Shown: piece by piece, positions 1-10,990 of the stretch
How positions within the stretch are numbered: the stretch's first letter is position 1
How the letters are laid out: every line of letters starts with the position of its first letter
Translations under genes and position numbers: made by a program
Assembly (NCBI GenBank): GCA_012931725.1
Contig: CM022951.1
Coordinates: 38,594,428-38,658,427, forward strand
Direction of reading: 5' to 3'
DNA length: 64,000 nucleotides
Origin: Litsea cubeba
Taxonomy: Eukaryota > Streptophyta > Magnoliopsida > Laurales > Lauraceae
The notes under the pieces: generated by a model
The model's database searches: none
Seen by the model: only the letters and a program-made list of their open reading frames with translations
What the model was told of the DNA's origin: nothing

Positions 1-260
1 ATGAAAGTTGTAGGGATTAACAAGATAAGTTCAATGGGTTAAAACACGATTCTTGGAAATCATCGGTAAACCCCCAATCTCACAAAATTCGTAATAAGAA
101 CCCCCAAAGGGTCCCACACATCAAAAAGGCTCTCCAAATTCCCCAAAGCTATTATAAAAGCTATTCTAATCCCCAACTAATCCAAAACTACTAAACACAC
201 TTAACACTAAAACACAACTCAAACAACTCTAAACGAGGTCTCTCGGGTCGGGGTCTTACA
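1..260 (-). repeat. 3' LTR of the Tekay-like element (partial)
   Basis: This segment repeats 6924-7183 at a constant offset of 6923 with no difference seen. Its right edge (TCTTACA on plus, TGTAAGA on minus) abuts the polypurine tract. About 2.86 kb of this LTR lies to the left of the window. Confidence 0.92.
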
Positions 261-273
261 TCCTCCACCCCTT
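261..273 (-). other. polypurine tract of the Tekay-like element
   Basis: On the minus strand AAGGGGTGGAGGA directly precedes the TGTAAGA start of the 3' LTR, as expected for the plus-strand DNA primer. It overlaps the pol stop codon by two bases. Confidence 0.85.
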
Positions 274-3200
274 AGGACATTTGGTCCTCCAAATGGAAAT
301 TAAAACTCACCTCCGGAAGAAGATGTGGGTACTTCTTCTGAACTTGATCCCGTAATTCCCAAGTTGCTTCTTCCGGTCCATGATTCTCCCAGAGTACCTT
401 GACCCACTGAATAGTCCGAGTTCTCAATTCTTGCTCTTTGGTGTCGATGATCTGCTTAGGCTTCTCAATATAGGTCGCGTCTTCTCGAATTTCCAACGGC
501 TCATAACGGAGTATGTGTAGCCTGTCGGGAACGTACTTCTTCAACATAGACACATGGAAAACATTGTGTACGCCGGAGAGTTCGGGTGGTAAGGCTAACC
601 TATAAGCCACATCACCAATCCTACTCACAATGTCGTACGGTCCAATGTATCTCCTGGACAATTTGCCCTTCTGTCCAAACCTCAAAGTTCCACGAGTAGG
701 TGACACTTTCAAGAAAACCTTATCTCCTTCTTTGAACTGTAAATCCCTTCTGTGAGAATCTGCATAACTCTTCTGTCTACTCTGAGCCACTTTCAGACGT
801 TCTTGGATCAACTTGACTTTATCACTTGTCTCACTAACAATGGTCGGTCCATGGAAACTGCGAGTACCAACTTTTTCCCAACAAATAGGTGTTCTACACC
901 TTCTGCCATACAAAGCCTCAAAAGGTGCCATACCGATACTAGAGTGGAAACTGTTGTTGTAAGCGAACTCACACAACGGTAAGGCTTCATCCCATTGAGT
1001 CTTGAAATCTAGCACACAAGCTCGAAGCATATCCTCAAGTGTCTGAATTGTCCTTTCTGACTGACCATCGGTCTGTGGGTGATAGGCTGTGCTGAACTGT
1101 AACTTCGTACCCATAGACTCATGCAGTGTCTTCCAAAATCTTGAGACAAATCTACTGTCTCTATCTGATGTGATGGAAACTGGCTGTCCATGACGACTGA
1201 CAATTTCTGTGACAAACAACTGTGCCAACGGTAACATATGCATTTTCTTCCCAGTCTTCATCGGTAGGAAATGAGCTGACTTGGTGAGACGGTCCACTAT
1301 GACCCAAATAGCATCATTGCCCTTACTAGTCTTCGGTAAACCCGATATGAAGTCCATGGTAATATGCTCCCATTTCCATTCCGGAATCTCTAATGGTCGT
1401 AGTAACCCTGGAGGTTTCTGATGTTCAGCCTTGATCAATTGACATGTCATACAACGAGAGACGAAAGCTGCTATCTCTCTCTTCATGTTATTCCACCAAA
1501 ATCTGCCCTTCAAATTCTGGTACATCTTCGTACTGCCCGGGTGTATGGAATACTTGGTATCATGGGCCTCGGACATGATATCATTCCTTAAGTCCTCCAA
1601 GTTAGGCACACAAAGACGGTCTCGATAATACAAAACTCCATCTACAACACGAAAATCAGGACGATCTGCTAAGTGCTCAGAAATCTTAGCCAATTCTGGG
1701 TCTTGTAACTGACTCTCTTTGATCTTCTGAATGAATGAAGGCTCTGACACTGACATGTTTGCTAACATGACACCTTCTCTTAGTGGCTGAAAATCTACAC
1801 CCAACTCTTCTAACTGCTGTACCACACAAGTTCCACGAAGACTTGCCATGCTCACTGACTTTCTGCTCAAGGCATCTGCAACTACATTCGCTTTCCCCGG
1901 GTGATACTTGATTGGAAAATCATAGTCTTTAATATATTCCATCCATCTCCTCTGCCTCATGTTCAACTCCTTCTGAGAAAACAAGTACTGAAGACTACGG
2001 TGGTCGGAGTGAACCTCAAACTTCTCTCCATAGAGGTAGTGTCTCCACATCTTCAATGCTAAAACCACTGCTGCCAACTCAAGATCATGTGTTGCATAAT
2101 TCTTTTCATGATCCTTCAACTGCCGAGATCCATATGCAACTACCTTCCCATCTTGCATTAACACGCATCCCAGTCCAACACTGGAAGCATCGGTAAAAAT
2201 GGTAAAACCGCCGCTCCCAGATGGCAAAGTAAGGACTGGAGCTGTAGTCAATCTCTTCTTCAGCTCTTGGAAACTAGCCTCACACTTGTCTGTCCAAACA
2301 TATGGTGCATTCTTCCTCGTCAACTTCGTCAAAGGTGACGCAATCGACGAAAATCCTTGCACAAACCTCCGATAATATCCTGCCAATCCAAGAAAACTCC
2401 TGATTTCTGATGCATTCTTCGGTCTATCCCAATTCATGACTGCCTCAATCTTGGACGGGTCCACTGATAATCCTTCCTTAGATATGATATGACCAAAAAA
2501 TGTGACTTGGTCCAACCAAAATTCACACTTACTAAGCTTTGCAAACAACTGATTCTCCCTCAATAGCTGGAGTGCTATCCTCAAGTGTTCTTCATGCTCT
2601 CCTTTGGTCTTGGAATACACCAAAATATCATCAATAAACACCACTGTAAACTGATCCAAATACTCCGCAAATATTTTGTTCATCAATGCCATGAAAACTG
2701 CCGGTGCATTAGTCAAACCAAATGGCATCACTAGAAATTCATAGTGTCCATATCTTGTCCGAAAGGCTGTTTTTGGTACATCTGAGTCTCTAACCCTCAA
2801 CTGATGGTAGCCTGACCTCAAATCAATCTTCGAAAAGTAAGCAGCTCCTTGCAACTGATCAAACAATTCATCTATCCTTGGCAACGGATATTTGTTTTTG
2901 ATGGTCACTTGGTTCAATCTTCTATAGTCAATACACATTCTCATAGAACCATCCTTCTTCTTCACAAACAAAACTGGTGCTCCCCACGGTGACACACTAG
3001 GTCTCACAAAACCTTTGTTCAAAAGTTCTTGCAATTGCATCTTCAACTCTCCCAATTCTGCCGGAGCCATTCTGTAAGGTGCGATAGATATCGGAGCGGT
3101 CCCCGGTAACAACTCAATAGTGAAGTCTATCTCTCTAATGGGTGGCAATCCAGGTATCTCCTCCGGGAAAACATCCGGAAACTCACAAACAATTGGGATC

Positions 3201-3760
3201 TCCTCCACCCCTTGAGACCGTTTATCCTCCGTGATAAACGCCAAATAACCCTCACAACCACTTTTTAGAAGCCTACCAGCCTTCAGCGCTGAAATAAACC
3301 CTGCACCAGAATTACTCCTCTCTCCCTGAAACAACACCCCTGCTTGGGTCTCCTCTAACTTAAAAGTTAGGGTCTTATGGAAACAATCCATAGTAGCATG
3401 GTATCCTGCTAACCAATCCATCCCTAGGATGACATCAAAATCCTGCATCTCTAATAAAATGAGATCTGCCGGTAATACTACTTCTCCTATCATGACTGGA
3501 CAACTAGGGTAAAAAGTTCTACAAACAACTTCCTTACCTAAAGGGGTAGTCACAGTCAAAATGAAACTCAGCTCACTAGCATGCATATCAATCAACATAG
3601 CAAATTTTGGAGATAGGAATGAGTGAGTAGAGCCAGGGTCAAACAAAACCTTAGCATCAAAACCACTCCCTAGCATGATCCTCATCTTTCTTAAGCATCT
3701 GTTCTTGCAATCTGGTCTGTGTCTCATGAGCTTGTGCTTGGAGCCTAGCCTGATTCTCAT
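272..3760 (-). CDS. pol: chromovirus pol polyprotein (protease, RT, RNase H, integrase, chromodomain)
   Basis: This is an open frame of 1162 codons. The retropepsin has the active-site DPGS at residues 41-44 and ILGMDWL near 111-117. The reverse transcriptase runs from about 229 to 480 and has FIDD at 375-378. RNase H shows TDAS (D524), HSDH (D586) and VADALSR (D629). The integrase has a zinc finger (H733, H740, C770, C773) and a D,D35E triad (D803, D866, E902). A chromodomain-like tail at about 1100-1148 contains the motif GPEEATWE. All expected catalytic residues are present. The first 30 or so residues are not real pol: they translate leftover gag in the wrong frame, so the genuine protease starts near residue 31. 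In the intact family pol follows gag in one long frame. Here gag is deleted upstream, so how this pol could be translated is unclear. Confidence 0.9.
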   Translation of the reverse strand: MRIRLGSKHKLMRHRPDCKNRCLRKMRIMLGSGFDAKVLFDPGSTHSFLSPKFAMLIDMHASELSFILTVTTPLGKEVVCRTFYPSCPVMIGEVVLPADLILLEMQDFDVILGMDWLAGYHATMDCFHKTLTFKLEETQAGVLFQGERSNSGAGFISALKAGRLLKSGCEGYLAFITEDKRSQGVEEIPIVCEFPDVFPEEIPGLPPIREIDFTIELLPGTAPISIAPYRMAPAELGELKMQLQELLNKGFVRPSVSPWGAPVLFVKKKDGSMRMCIDYRRLNQVTIKNKYPLPRIDELFDQLQGAAYFSKIDLRSGYHQLRVRDSDVPKTAFRTRYGHYEFLVMPFGLTNAPAVFMALMNKIFAEYLDQFTVVFIDDILVYSKTKGEHEEHLRIALQLLRENQLFAKLSKCEFWLDQVTFFGHIISKEGLSVDPSKIEAVMNWDRPKNASEIRSFLGLAGYYRRFVQGFSSIASPLTKLTRKNAPYVWTDKCEASFQELKKRLTTAPVLTLPSGSGGFTIFTDASSVGLGCVLMQDGKVVAYGSRQLKDHEKNYATHDLELAAVVLALKMWRHYLYGEKFEVHSDHRSLQYLFSQKELNMRQRRWMEYIKDYDFPIKYHPGKANVVADALSRKSVSMASLRGTCVVQQLEELGVDFQPLREGVMLANMSVSEPSFIQKIKESQLQDPELAKISEHLADRPDFRVVDGVLYYRDRLCVPNLEDLRNDIMSEAHDTKYSIHPGSTKMYQNLKGRFWWNNMKREIAAFVSRCMTCQLIKAEHQKPPGLLRPLEIPEWKWEHITMDFISGLPKTSKGNDAIWVIVDRLTKSAHFLPMKTGKKMHMLPLAQLFVTEIVSRHGQPVSITSDRDSRFVSRFWKTLHESMGTKLQFSTAYHPQTDGQSERTIQTLEDMLRACVLDFKTQWDEALPLCEFAYNNSFHSSIGMAPFEALYGRRCRTPICWEKVGTRSFHGPTIVSETSDKVKLIQERLKVAQSRQKSYADSHRRDLQFKEGDKVFLKVSPTRGTLRFGQKGKLSRRYIGPYDIVSRIGDVAYRLALPPELSGVHNVFHVSMLKKYVPDRLHILRYEPLEIREDATYIEKPKQIIDTKEQELRTRTIQWVKVLWENHGPEEATWELRDQVQKKYPHLLPEVSFNFHLEDQMS

Positions 3761-3911
3761 TGGCCTGGCGTTGTTGGTCTAGCATAGCCTGCATCATCTA
3801 TTGAAATTGATTCTGCATATTGTTGTCCTGAAGTTCCTCTGTACTAAGCCCTGCACTCTCGCTGTTAATGGCAATGTGATTACTGTTTGCTGTTCTTTTG
3901 CGAGGTGGCAT
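3657..3911 (-). pseudogene. gag remnant (N-terminus only)
   Basis: An ATG at 3911 opens a frame starting MPPRKRTANSN, followed by a glutamine-rich stretch typical of the start of plant chromovirus gag. A TAG interrupts it at codon 38 (3798-3800). The frame then runs to TGA at 3657-3659. Near 3660-3690 it changes into the protease region in another frame, so the capsid and the CCHC knuckle are missing. The simplest explanation is a deletion of roughly 1 kb or more joining the gag N-terminus to protease. The exact breakpoint cannot be set without an intact relative. Confidence 0.75.
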
Positions 3912-4047
3912 AACGCTGCAAAACAATTTGTTAGCACATATAAACCAAGTACAGGGTGGTCACACATTGCTCACACGATTCTATCTAACGGATCCTCTCC
4001 ACGTACTTAAGATTTCTAGTTTCTTTTAATTGCCTGAAACATGTCCC

Positions 4048-4059
4048 GCTCTGATACCA
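4048..4059 (-). other. primer-binding site (initiator Met tRNA type)
   Basis: On the minus strand TGGTATCAGAGC begins four bases after the ...GCGACA end of the 5' LTR. This is the usual PBS complementary to plant initiator methionine tRNA. Confidence 0.9.
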
Positions 4060-4063
4060 GTCC

Positions 4064-7000
4064 TGTCGCGACCCCGGACCGAAAGGGGAAAGGATCCGAG
4101 TCCGGGAGGTCGGGACGGTGGGTTGATGCCGCGCCACGTGCATCTCTTTGGCTAAAACGCACACGGAATTAAAAGAACATTTATCCGTGCACGTGATTTC
4201 CCACAGGGTTCCGCGGTGAGGATTATCTGTACACATCATCTCACATGTAACCATATCCAATATATTTTTAAGATTGCGGAAGCGTGTAGTAAACCATATT
4301 AATACCATTCAAATCCATAAACAAGACTGATTTATGGTTAACATGATAAGATATCAGGATGAGCAATGATCAAGCATATTTCCCCAAAGTAAATTCAAGT
4401 ATGTTTACAAAGTATCAGTTAATTAAAGCCCCCAAAATAACGGTCAACAAAGACCGTACAACCAAATGAAATCTAAACCAAAGATATCAAGTTCCCAAAG
4501 TGTATCGTTCTCAAGACAAGGCCGAATGTCTACATGACATCATCGGCTTGCCACTCAATCACTCACTGCGGTGCACCGACCGCCTCCTCTGGCTCCTCCT
4601 CAAAGGCAATAAGCTCGGGACCTGAGTACCAAAATAAATGGATCAGACACGACGGTCTGGCAGGTGGGTGAAAAGACATAACAATAATAAAACAATGATG
4701 CTATGCAAGAGTTAAGAAAACTTATGGATAAACAATGAACTTTATAGAAGACAATGTATCATTTCAAAAGAAGTATATATGCAATAAATCATGTAAGGTA
4801 ACAAGGATTTGGAAACTGTCAAGATGGCAACCACACAAAGCTAAATCCTCTCTCACAAAAGTGATAAGAGCACATCGGGACATTGACCTCAGTCACACGA
4901 GGTGAGGAGAATCAACGACGTTAACCTCAGTCACACGAAGTGAGGAGAATCAACGATTTTTATATAATAAATACATATAATACTCTGCGGGACCACGGTA
5001 GCGAACCGGGTATATCGAGGCGGGGCGGGGCGGGAACCATGCTGCAGCGGGTATAACTGAAGGGGGATATCCAAACCGGTGGATCAAACCGATAAGGTTA
5101 TCCAAGCTTAGTGGTGCCGACTCATAGGTAACATGCGAAAATCAAAGCAAATAAATACACATAACGGGGCGGGAATCCATAGGTGCAAAACGCATAAAAG
5201 TCGGGACGGGTCCAAACAAATTAACAATATGGTAACGCAATGTTCTCGGTTCAAAAGTACTCACAAATCACGATTGAAATCTCAAAATAGGGAATTGGTT
5301 GGAAATCAAATCCAAATAGTTTCCCATACCTTTACAGGCTAACAATGGGTTTCTAGAATTGAATCAGTGCGAATAGGGTCCCGTATGTCAGTTATGATGA
5401 AATTTTGGTACTCTTTAAGAGTTAGGGACATTCCGGGTCCTTATACACATTGGTCAATCTAGACAACCTCATGGAATCTCCATGATGAGGTCCCTCCTTC
5501 CTTCGGACTTCATTCAATGCCTTACCCATCCTTGAATAATATTGGGCCTCCAAACAATACCTCCACACTACAGCCCCTCACAATTCACCCCGATCTTTCA
5601 TGGGTTTGAATGCATCTTTACATGTTCAATGTCTTCAAATAAGAAGATAAGGGATAGGACTGAATTGGACTTGAGTACGGGCTTGGAATGAATCTGGAAA
5701 ATAGTCTCACAATTCTCCTATTTTATAGTTCATCTCATTTCAGTCCGATCGATCGGACTCCTTGGCCGATCGATCGGTCCTGAACTTGCTTCCAGTTATT
5801 TACAGTCCGATCGATCGGACCTGATGGGCGATCGATCGGTCCTGAGAACCCTCTCAGTTATTTACAGTCCGATCGATCGGACCTGATGGGCGATCGATCG
5901 GTCCTGCAAACCCTCTCAGTTATTTACAGTCCGATCGATCGGACCTGATGGGCGATCGATCGGTCCTGTAGCGAACCTCAACCCAGTTGGTTGGATTCTT
6001 CTCTTGTCCAACTCCAATCCATTTCTTTTCTTTCCCCTTCTTCCACACATATCTTCACAAACAATTGGGCTATTCCTTGACCTCATTATCACATCAAATC
6101 ATCATTCAAAATCAATAAGACTAAACCATCAAATATGATAAATCACTAAAACCATTAATGAAGACAATTCAATATTTTGCATAAAACATGATAAAACACA
6201 TGAGAATCATTTCATCCACTTGCCTTGGGTCCAATTGCAATTCAAATTGAGCTCTAATCACCTCTTAATTCCACAATCAAACACCTATACACAAAACCCC
6301 CAAATCCAAACCCTAAAATATCAAAATCCAATTAAAACAAAACGGAATCTTCCAATAATTGAAATGAAGCTACCCTAGGGCTAAACAAACAAGATTATAA
6401 AACTTTTAAGAAAATCACTTACAAGGAAGTTCCTCAAAAGCAAAGTGTTGTCCAAAGTAAGACTTGGAGTGGGCGGTTTTCTTCAAAATTTGTGTCAAGA
6501 TGAAGGCCTTGAGATGAGGAAGAAGATTATAACAACTAATTCTCCATTAGCACTAGTTTAGTGGGGGATTGAAGATGAAGAGGCAAGAAAAGGTAAGGAA
6601 AACCCTTAGGGCTGGGGTTTCTCTTCTCCTCTAGGGTTTTTGCCAGAAATGGGAAAAAGAAGAAGAAGCTTTCTATATAGTAAGTGGGAGTGGGGCCCAC
6701 AACTTAAAGAATTTCTCGGGCTCAAAACATGGTTCTCGGGGCTTCAAACGAATTCGGCGAAGAAGACAAAGTTGATCGGCAAAATTTCTAGTTTCCAAAA
6801 AGTATATATTTTGCACATTTTGGTGACATTGAAATCGGTGTCCAGATTTTGGGTAAAAAGACCATTTTGCCCTCAATTAGTGAAAAATCAGGTTTAAGGT
6901 CCTCAAATGAAGACGATGTCAACATGAAAGTTGTAGGGATTAACAAGATAAGTTCAATGGGTTAAAACACGATTCTTGGAAATCATCGGTAAACCCCCAA

Positions 7001-7183
7001 TCTCACAAAATTCGTAATAAGAACCCCCAAAGGGTCCCACACATCAAAAAGGCTCTCCAAATTCCCCAAAGCTATTATAAAAGCTATTCTAATCCCCAAC
7101 TAATCCAAAACTACTAAACACACTTAACACTAAAACACAACTCAAACAACTCTAAACGAGGTCTCTCGGGTCGGGGTCTTACA
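4064..7183 (-). repeat. 5' LTR of the Tekay-like element, 3120 bp
   Basis: The boundaries are TGTAAGACCCCGACC on the right and ...GGGGTCGCGACA on the left when read on minus, placed by the PBS and by the match to 1-260. At 3.1 kb it is long even for this lineage. It contains two copies of a block with CTCAGTCACACGA (4888-4956) and the 62-bp palindrome repeats at 5741-5970. A possible promoter (CTATATAGAAAG on minus, about 6668-6680) lies nearer the right end. It has blocks in common with the solo LTR at 8537-12346, for example around 6745-6810 and 11920-11985, so the two are related families. Confidence 0.88.
5741..5970. repeat. 62-bp tandem repeat, four units, carrying GATCGATC palindromes
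   Basis: Units start at 5741, 5803, 5865 and 5927, an exact period of 62. Each unit has two GATCGATC cores: one within the perfect palindrome CCGATCGATCGG and one in a CGATCGATCGG context. This gives eight palindromic cores in 230 bp. Confidence 0.92.
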
Positions 7184-7526
7184 CCTAACACTCAACTTAT
7201 TTGATATATCGGACACAAAGTCCACCTGCAGAGTTTGACAATATCAAAACTTATAAGCTTCATCAAGGGGATATCATTAATCCCTATCACGAGACGTGGA
7301 TTCCGTCAATAAACTAATATGCACCATGCACGTAGTGTAGTCATCCAATTTACTGAGATTATTGACCCATAAAAGATCTCACTCCTATGTAAATCAAAAT
7401 GTTAATCACTAAATGTATGTGTATATTATTTATGTCGGGATTAAGAGTACAACACTCATAATAACCATTTGGATATTAATCATCTTATATAGTCAGTATA
7501 CAGACAACAAACCCAAAAGCGTTCCT
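7184..7526. other. unassigned AT-rich stretch
   Basis: There is no coding frame, tRNA or clear terminal repeat. It lies between the right end of the Tekay element and the CACTA terminus, so it is either host flank or part of another element. I recognise nothing in it. Confidence 0.4.
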
Positions 7527-8536
7527 CACTACAACAAATGGGATTTTCAGCGACGAAAATATTTGCGACGCAACCCAAAGTGTCGCAAAAAATAATTTTT
7601 TTGCAACATAAAACTAGACCCGTCGCAACAAGTTAAGTATTTGCGACATAAGACTCCATGCGTCACAAATAGATACTTTCAGCAATGAATATAGTGCGAT
7701 GCAAATAAATGCATCAAAAAATCATTGGCGCCAAATGGCGGTAAAATTATTTGCAATGCTAGATACACATTTGCGACACAATTATATGTCGTAAATAAGG
7801 GTCTCTGTTTGCGATGTAATCCCCACGTCGCAAATAGTTTTTAGTCTGAACTCTGTTGTAGAAAAGTTAAGGTTATTTGCAACAATTTATTTTTTGCATC
7901 ACATATAATATCTTAGTCGCAACGCTGATGTCTTTGTGTAGCAGATAATTATTATTAGCGACGTCCATCATATGGTGTCATAAAAAATTTAAGCTAAAAA
8001 AGTCACTAATTTCTTCCCTCCACCATTATGAAAAAAAGTTATACATTTATTTGGGACGCAATTTTGACGTCACAAATAATATTTAGTTGCGACAGTATTC
8101 TTGATGTGTCGCATATAATGAGTTTTTTTGTGACGTGGATTTAAATGCGTCGTAGATAATTTTTTATTAGCGACATTATTTTATAGCATTGCAAATTCAC
8201 TACAACAAATGGGATTCTCAACGAAGAAAATATTTGCGACGCAACCCAAAGTATCACAAAAAATAAATTTTTTGCAACATAAAACTTGACCCGTCGCAAC
8301 AAGTTTATTATTTGCGACACATTACTCCATGCGTCGTAAATAGATACTTTCAACAATGAATATAGTGCGTCGCAAATAAAAGTGTCAAAAAATCATTGGC
8401 GCCAAATGGAGGTAAAATTATTCGCAACGCTAGGTACTCATTTGTGACACAATCATTGATCGTAAATAAGTGTCTCTATTTGCGATGCAATCCCCGCATC
8501 GCAAATAATTTTTAGTCCGAGCTATGACGTCATAGA
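7527..8536 (+). repeat. CACTA terminus and subterminal repeats: unit 1 and left half of unit 2
   Basis: CACTACAACAAATGGGATT occurs at 7527 and, with one change at the end, at 8198, so a 671-bp unit is tandemly duplicated. Inside each unit TTTGCGAC and GTCGCAAA alternate as short imperfect palindromes, the usual form of transposase-binding subterminal repeats. The middle of unit 1 (about 7850-7861, CTCTGTTGTAG) resembles an inverted terminus, so each unit may contain a smaller inverted-repeat element of about 335 bp. Unit 2 is cut at 8536 by the solo LTR. Confidence 0.75.
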
Positions 8537-9448
8537 TGTCACGCCCCGAAATCGGGACCAGCAGCGAACCGATCTCGGGGTGCGAAATTTTGGAATAATT
8601 TGAAACTTTTTTGTTATAGTTCCCAAGATCCGCGTGAATGAGGATAAACAAATCTCATCACAATCAGAGTATATTTTTCGCGGAAGCTATACATGGTGTT
8701 ACGACTCGGAATCCGTGGCCATCGGGTTCCGTGTCGCACGCAACCAATATCACAAAGCCATCATAACAGACTGGCATAAATCATAAATCACAACACACTG
8801 AGCTGGTAGTAACAAATCTATTATTTCCCACATATTCAAGTTACAATTAACAGATGTCTTAATTACAAACCCAAAAGACAAAGGCTGATAAAGCCATACA
8901 AAAATATCCAACTAAATAGAAATACTACCACAATATTTCAATACGAACTCTGGTGCCAAACTTGACATCTAGATGATATCAACGGGCAGCCTCTCACGTC
9001 AGACCGGCGGTCCCACCGCCTCCTCTGATCAAACACCTACAAACAGAAAAGAAGAAAACTGGCACCAAACAAAAAGGGTCAGACACGACGGTCTGGCAAG
9101 CAAATAAACAAATAATATGAAATAAAAGGACATACATAAAACCAGACGAAATCATCGTAAAACCGAATAAGTAGTCTAAACAATAATGACAATAAAGCAT
9201 GCTAAAATGATCGAAAGACCGAACATAAATATCGAGACAAATAAACGAACAGTGGAAACAATACGATAAAGATCGATATCGTAAACATTAAACGAATCAA
9301 AGCATAAAAAGTATAACCGACAAGAATCATAAACTAAAGTAATGTGCAGATAAAATACTGGCAACCACAAATAGCTAAATCCTCCTATTACCGAAGTAAT
9401 AAGAGCAAACAGAGCGTAGCCACTGAACGTGGTACTAAAAATAGGATC

Positions 9449-9830
9449 GGAACCGTAGCCATACAAATGGGACCGGCAGATCAAAAGTATCAGAACCGTA
9501 GCCATACAAATGGGACCGGCAGATAATTACCGTTGCCATGGTCGGTACAGACAGAATCCAAGCTGCAGCTGGCGGACAGAGTAAAGATCCCAAGCCGGGT
9601 GATCAGCCCGACAAGGTGACCTAAGCCTAGTGGTGCCTTTAGTTTTCAAACTCAAACAGATACAAATCTAACATAATACTAATCCCTTTGGCTCAGGGGC
9701 TCACACCACATAGCTCTGGCCCCGTCTTGCCTCGGGGTTTTGTTTTCGGAATCATAGCCTCTTTGGCTCATGGGCTCGCACCACATAGCTCTGGCCCCGT
9801 CTTGCCTCGAGGTTTTTATTTTCAAATACT
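9449..9830. repeat. two short direct duplications inside the solo LTR
   Basis: A block with CCATACAAATGGGACCGGCAG is doubled at about 9449-9527. A block of about 75 bp with CACCACATAGCTCTGGCCCC is doubled at about 9690-9830. Confidence 0.85.
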
Positions 9831-10349
9831 AGCGTTGTCAAAACAATAGTCTTATCGAAGAAATCCCGAATGTGACAAACATACTCCAAATCTCTTTTCA
9901 AATCGAATCGGAGAAAACATACGAATTTCGATGGTGAACCGTTCAAATACGCATCAAGGTGATTTGTATAAAATCATACGATCACCCTTTCGAACATGGG
10001 AAGACACATGATTTTATAACAAATCATCGATGCTATTTAAACTAGTTCACCAAAGAAAACAAATACAAATTCAGATACAAATACAAATACATTTTTCTGA
10101 CTTGAAATGGAATGGATAGTGGAGAATGATTTAATGATTTACCAAGGAACCATCACAATGCACGTGTAACCTTTAAACATTGATTAATAAGAATGTGTTT
10201 GATGCCAATGAAAATCCATAATGTTTAAATGATAAAGTGCGCATTGAGACCCGAAAGGTTCCCGGATAATCTCACATAAGCTCATTCTCACATCATTCCC
10301 ATTTCACAAATTTCCAAGTATCAAAAGTAAATCCAAACTCTTTAAAGTA

Positions 10350-10990
10350 GGCCCATAGTTGGCCTTAACCCACGTCCAAAATAGTCCTCAATAACAATCC
10401 AAAACCAACCTTAATCAAGCCCACAAAACAAGTTTAAAAACAGTCCAAAACTAATCCTTAAATGGCCTTCAAAACAATTCTTAAAAACAGCCCAAACAAA
10501 CTTCGAACAGGCCCACAAAAACTGATTTTTAAAGCGACCAAAACCAACCTGAACAGGCCCACAAAACTGAACCTAAGATGACCCAATATCAGGTTTTACA
10601 CTGGCCCAAAAACTGACTTTGAATGCCCACAAAACAGATTTTCAAATCAGCCCAAAACTAGACTTGAACCAGGCCCACAAACAGATTTTTAAACAACCCA
10701 AAACTGAACCTTAATCAAGCCCACGAAACAGGTTTTGAAACAGTCCAATGTGAGGCCCAAAGACGACCCAATATCAGATCTGAAATAACCCAAAAACTGA
10801 TTTGAATCAGGTCCAAGGAAGCCCAAAGAAACCCCAAAAGAACAGGCCCAAAAACTGATTCATAAACGGACCCAGGACAGATCTGGGCTCGCTCGAGCGA
10901 CCCAGGGTCCGCTCGAGCGAAGCCCAGACAGAACCTGGTCCGCTCGAGCGGCCCACTGGGTCGCTCGAGCGGACTGGGCTCTGTCCCAGT
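10350..10990. repeat. degenerate GCCCACAAAACTGA repeats ending in a GCTCGAGC palindrome cluster
   Basis: From 10350 to 10880 a short motif close to GCCCACAAAACTGA recurs with variable spacing. From 10886 to 10980 GCTCGAGCG occurs four times in pairs. This cluster sits where the Tekay LTR has its GATCGATC cluster, although the sequence differs. Confidence 0.8.

Larger units (their letters stand above)
1..7183 (-). mobile_element. Ty3/gypsy chromovirus, Tekay (Del)-like, gag-deleted, left end cut by window
   Basis: The element is read on the minus strand. The 5' LTR is on the right (4064-7183), followed by a primer-binding site (4048-4059), a short gag remnant, an open pol (272-3760), a polypurine tract (261-273) and the first 260 bp of the 3' LTR (1-260). 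Positions 1-260 match 6924-7183 base for base by eye with no gap, which implies a very recent insertion. Domain order protease, RT, RNase H, integrase, chromodomain and the very long LTR fit the Tekay lineage (family knowledge). The target duplication cannot be checked because the left end is missing. The internal region is only about 3.8 kb because gag has been lost. Confidence 0.9.

Noticed and set aside
7527..7861. Separate small inverted-repeat element instead of a CACTA terminus
   Set aside because: The inner inverted end lacks the CACTA-type CACTA/TAGTG tip and no 3-bp duplication is evident. It is kept only as an alternative within the CACTA entry.
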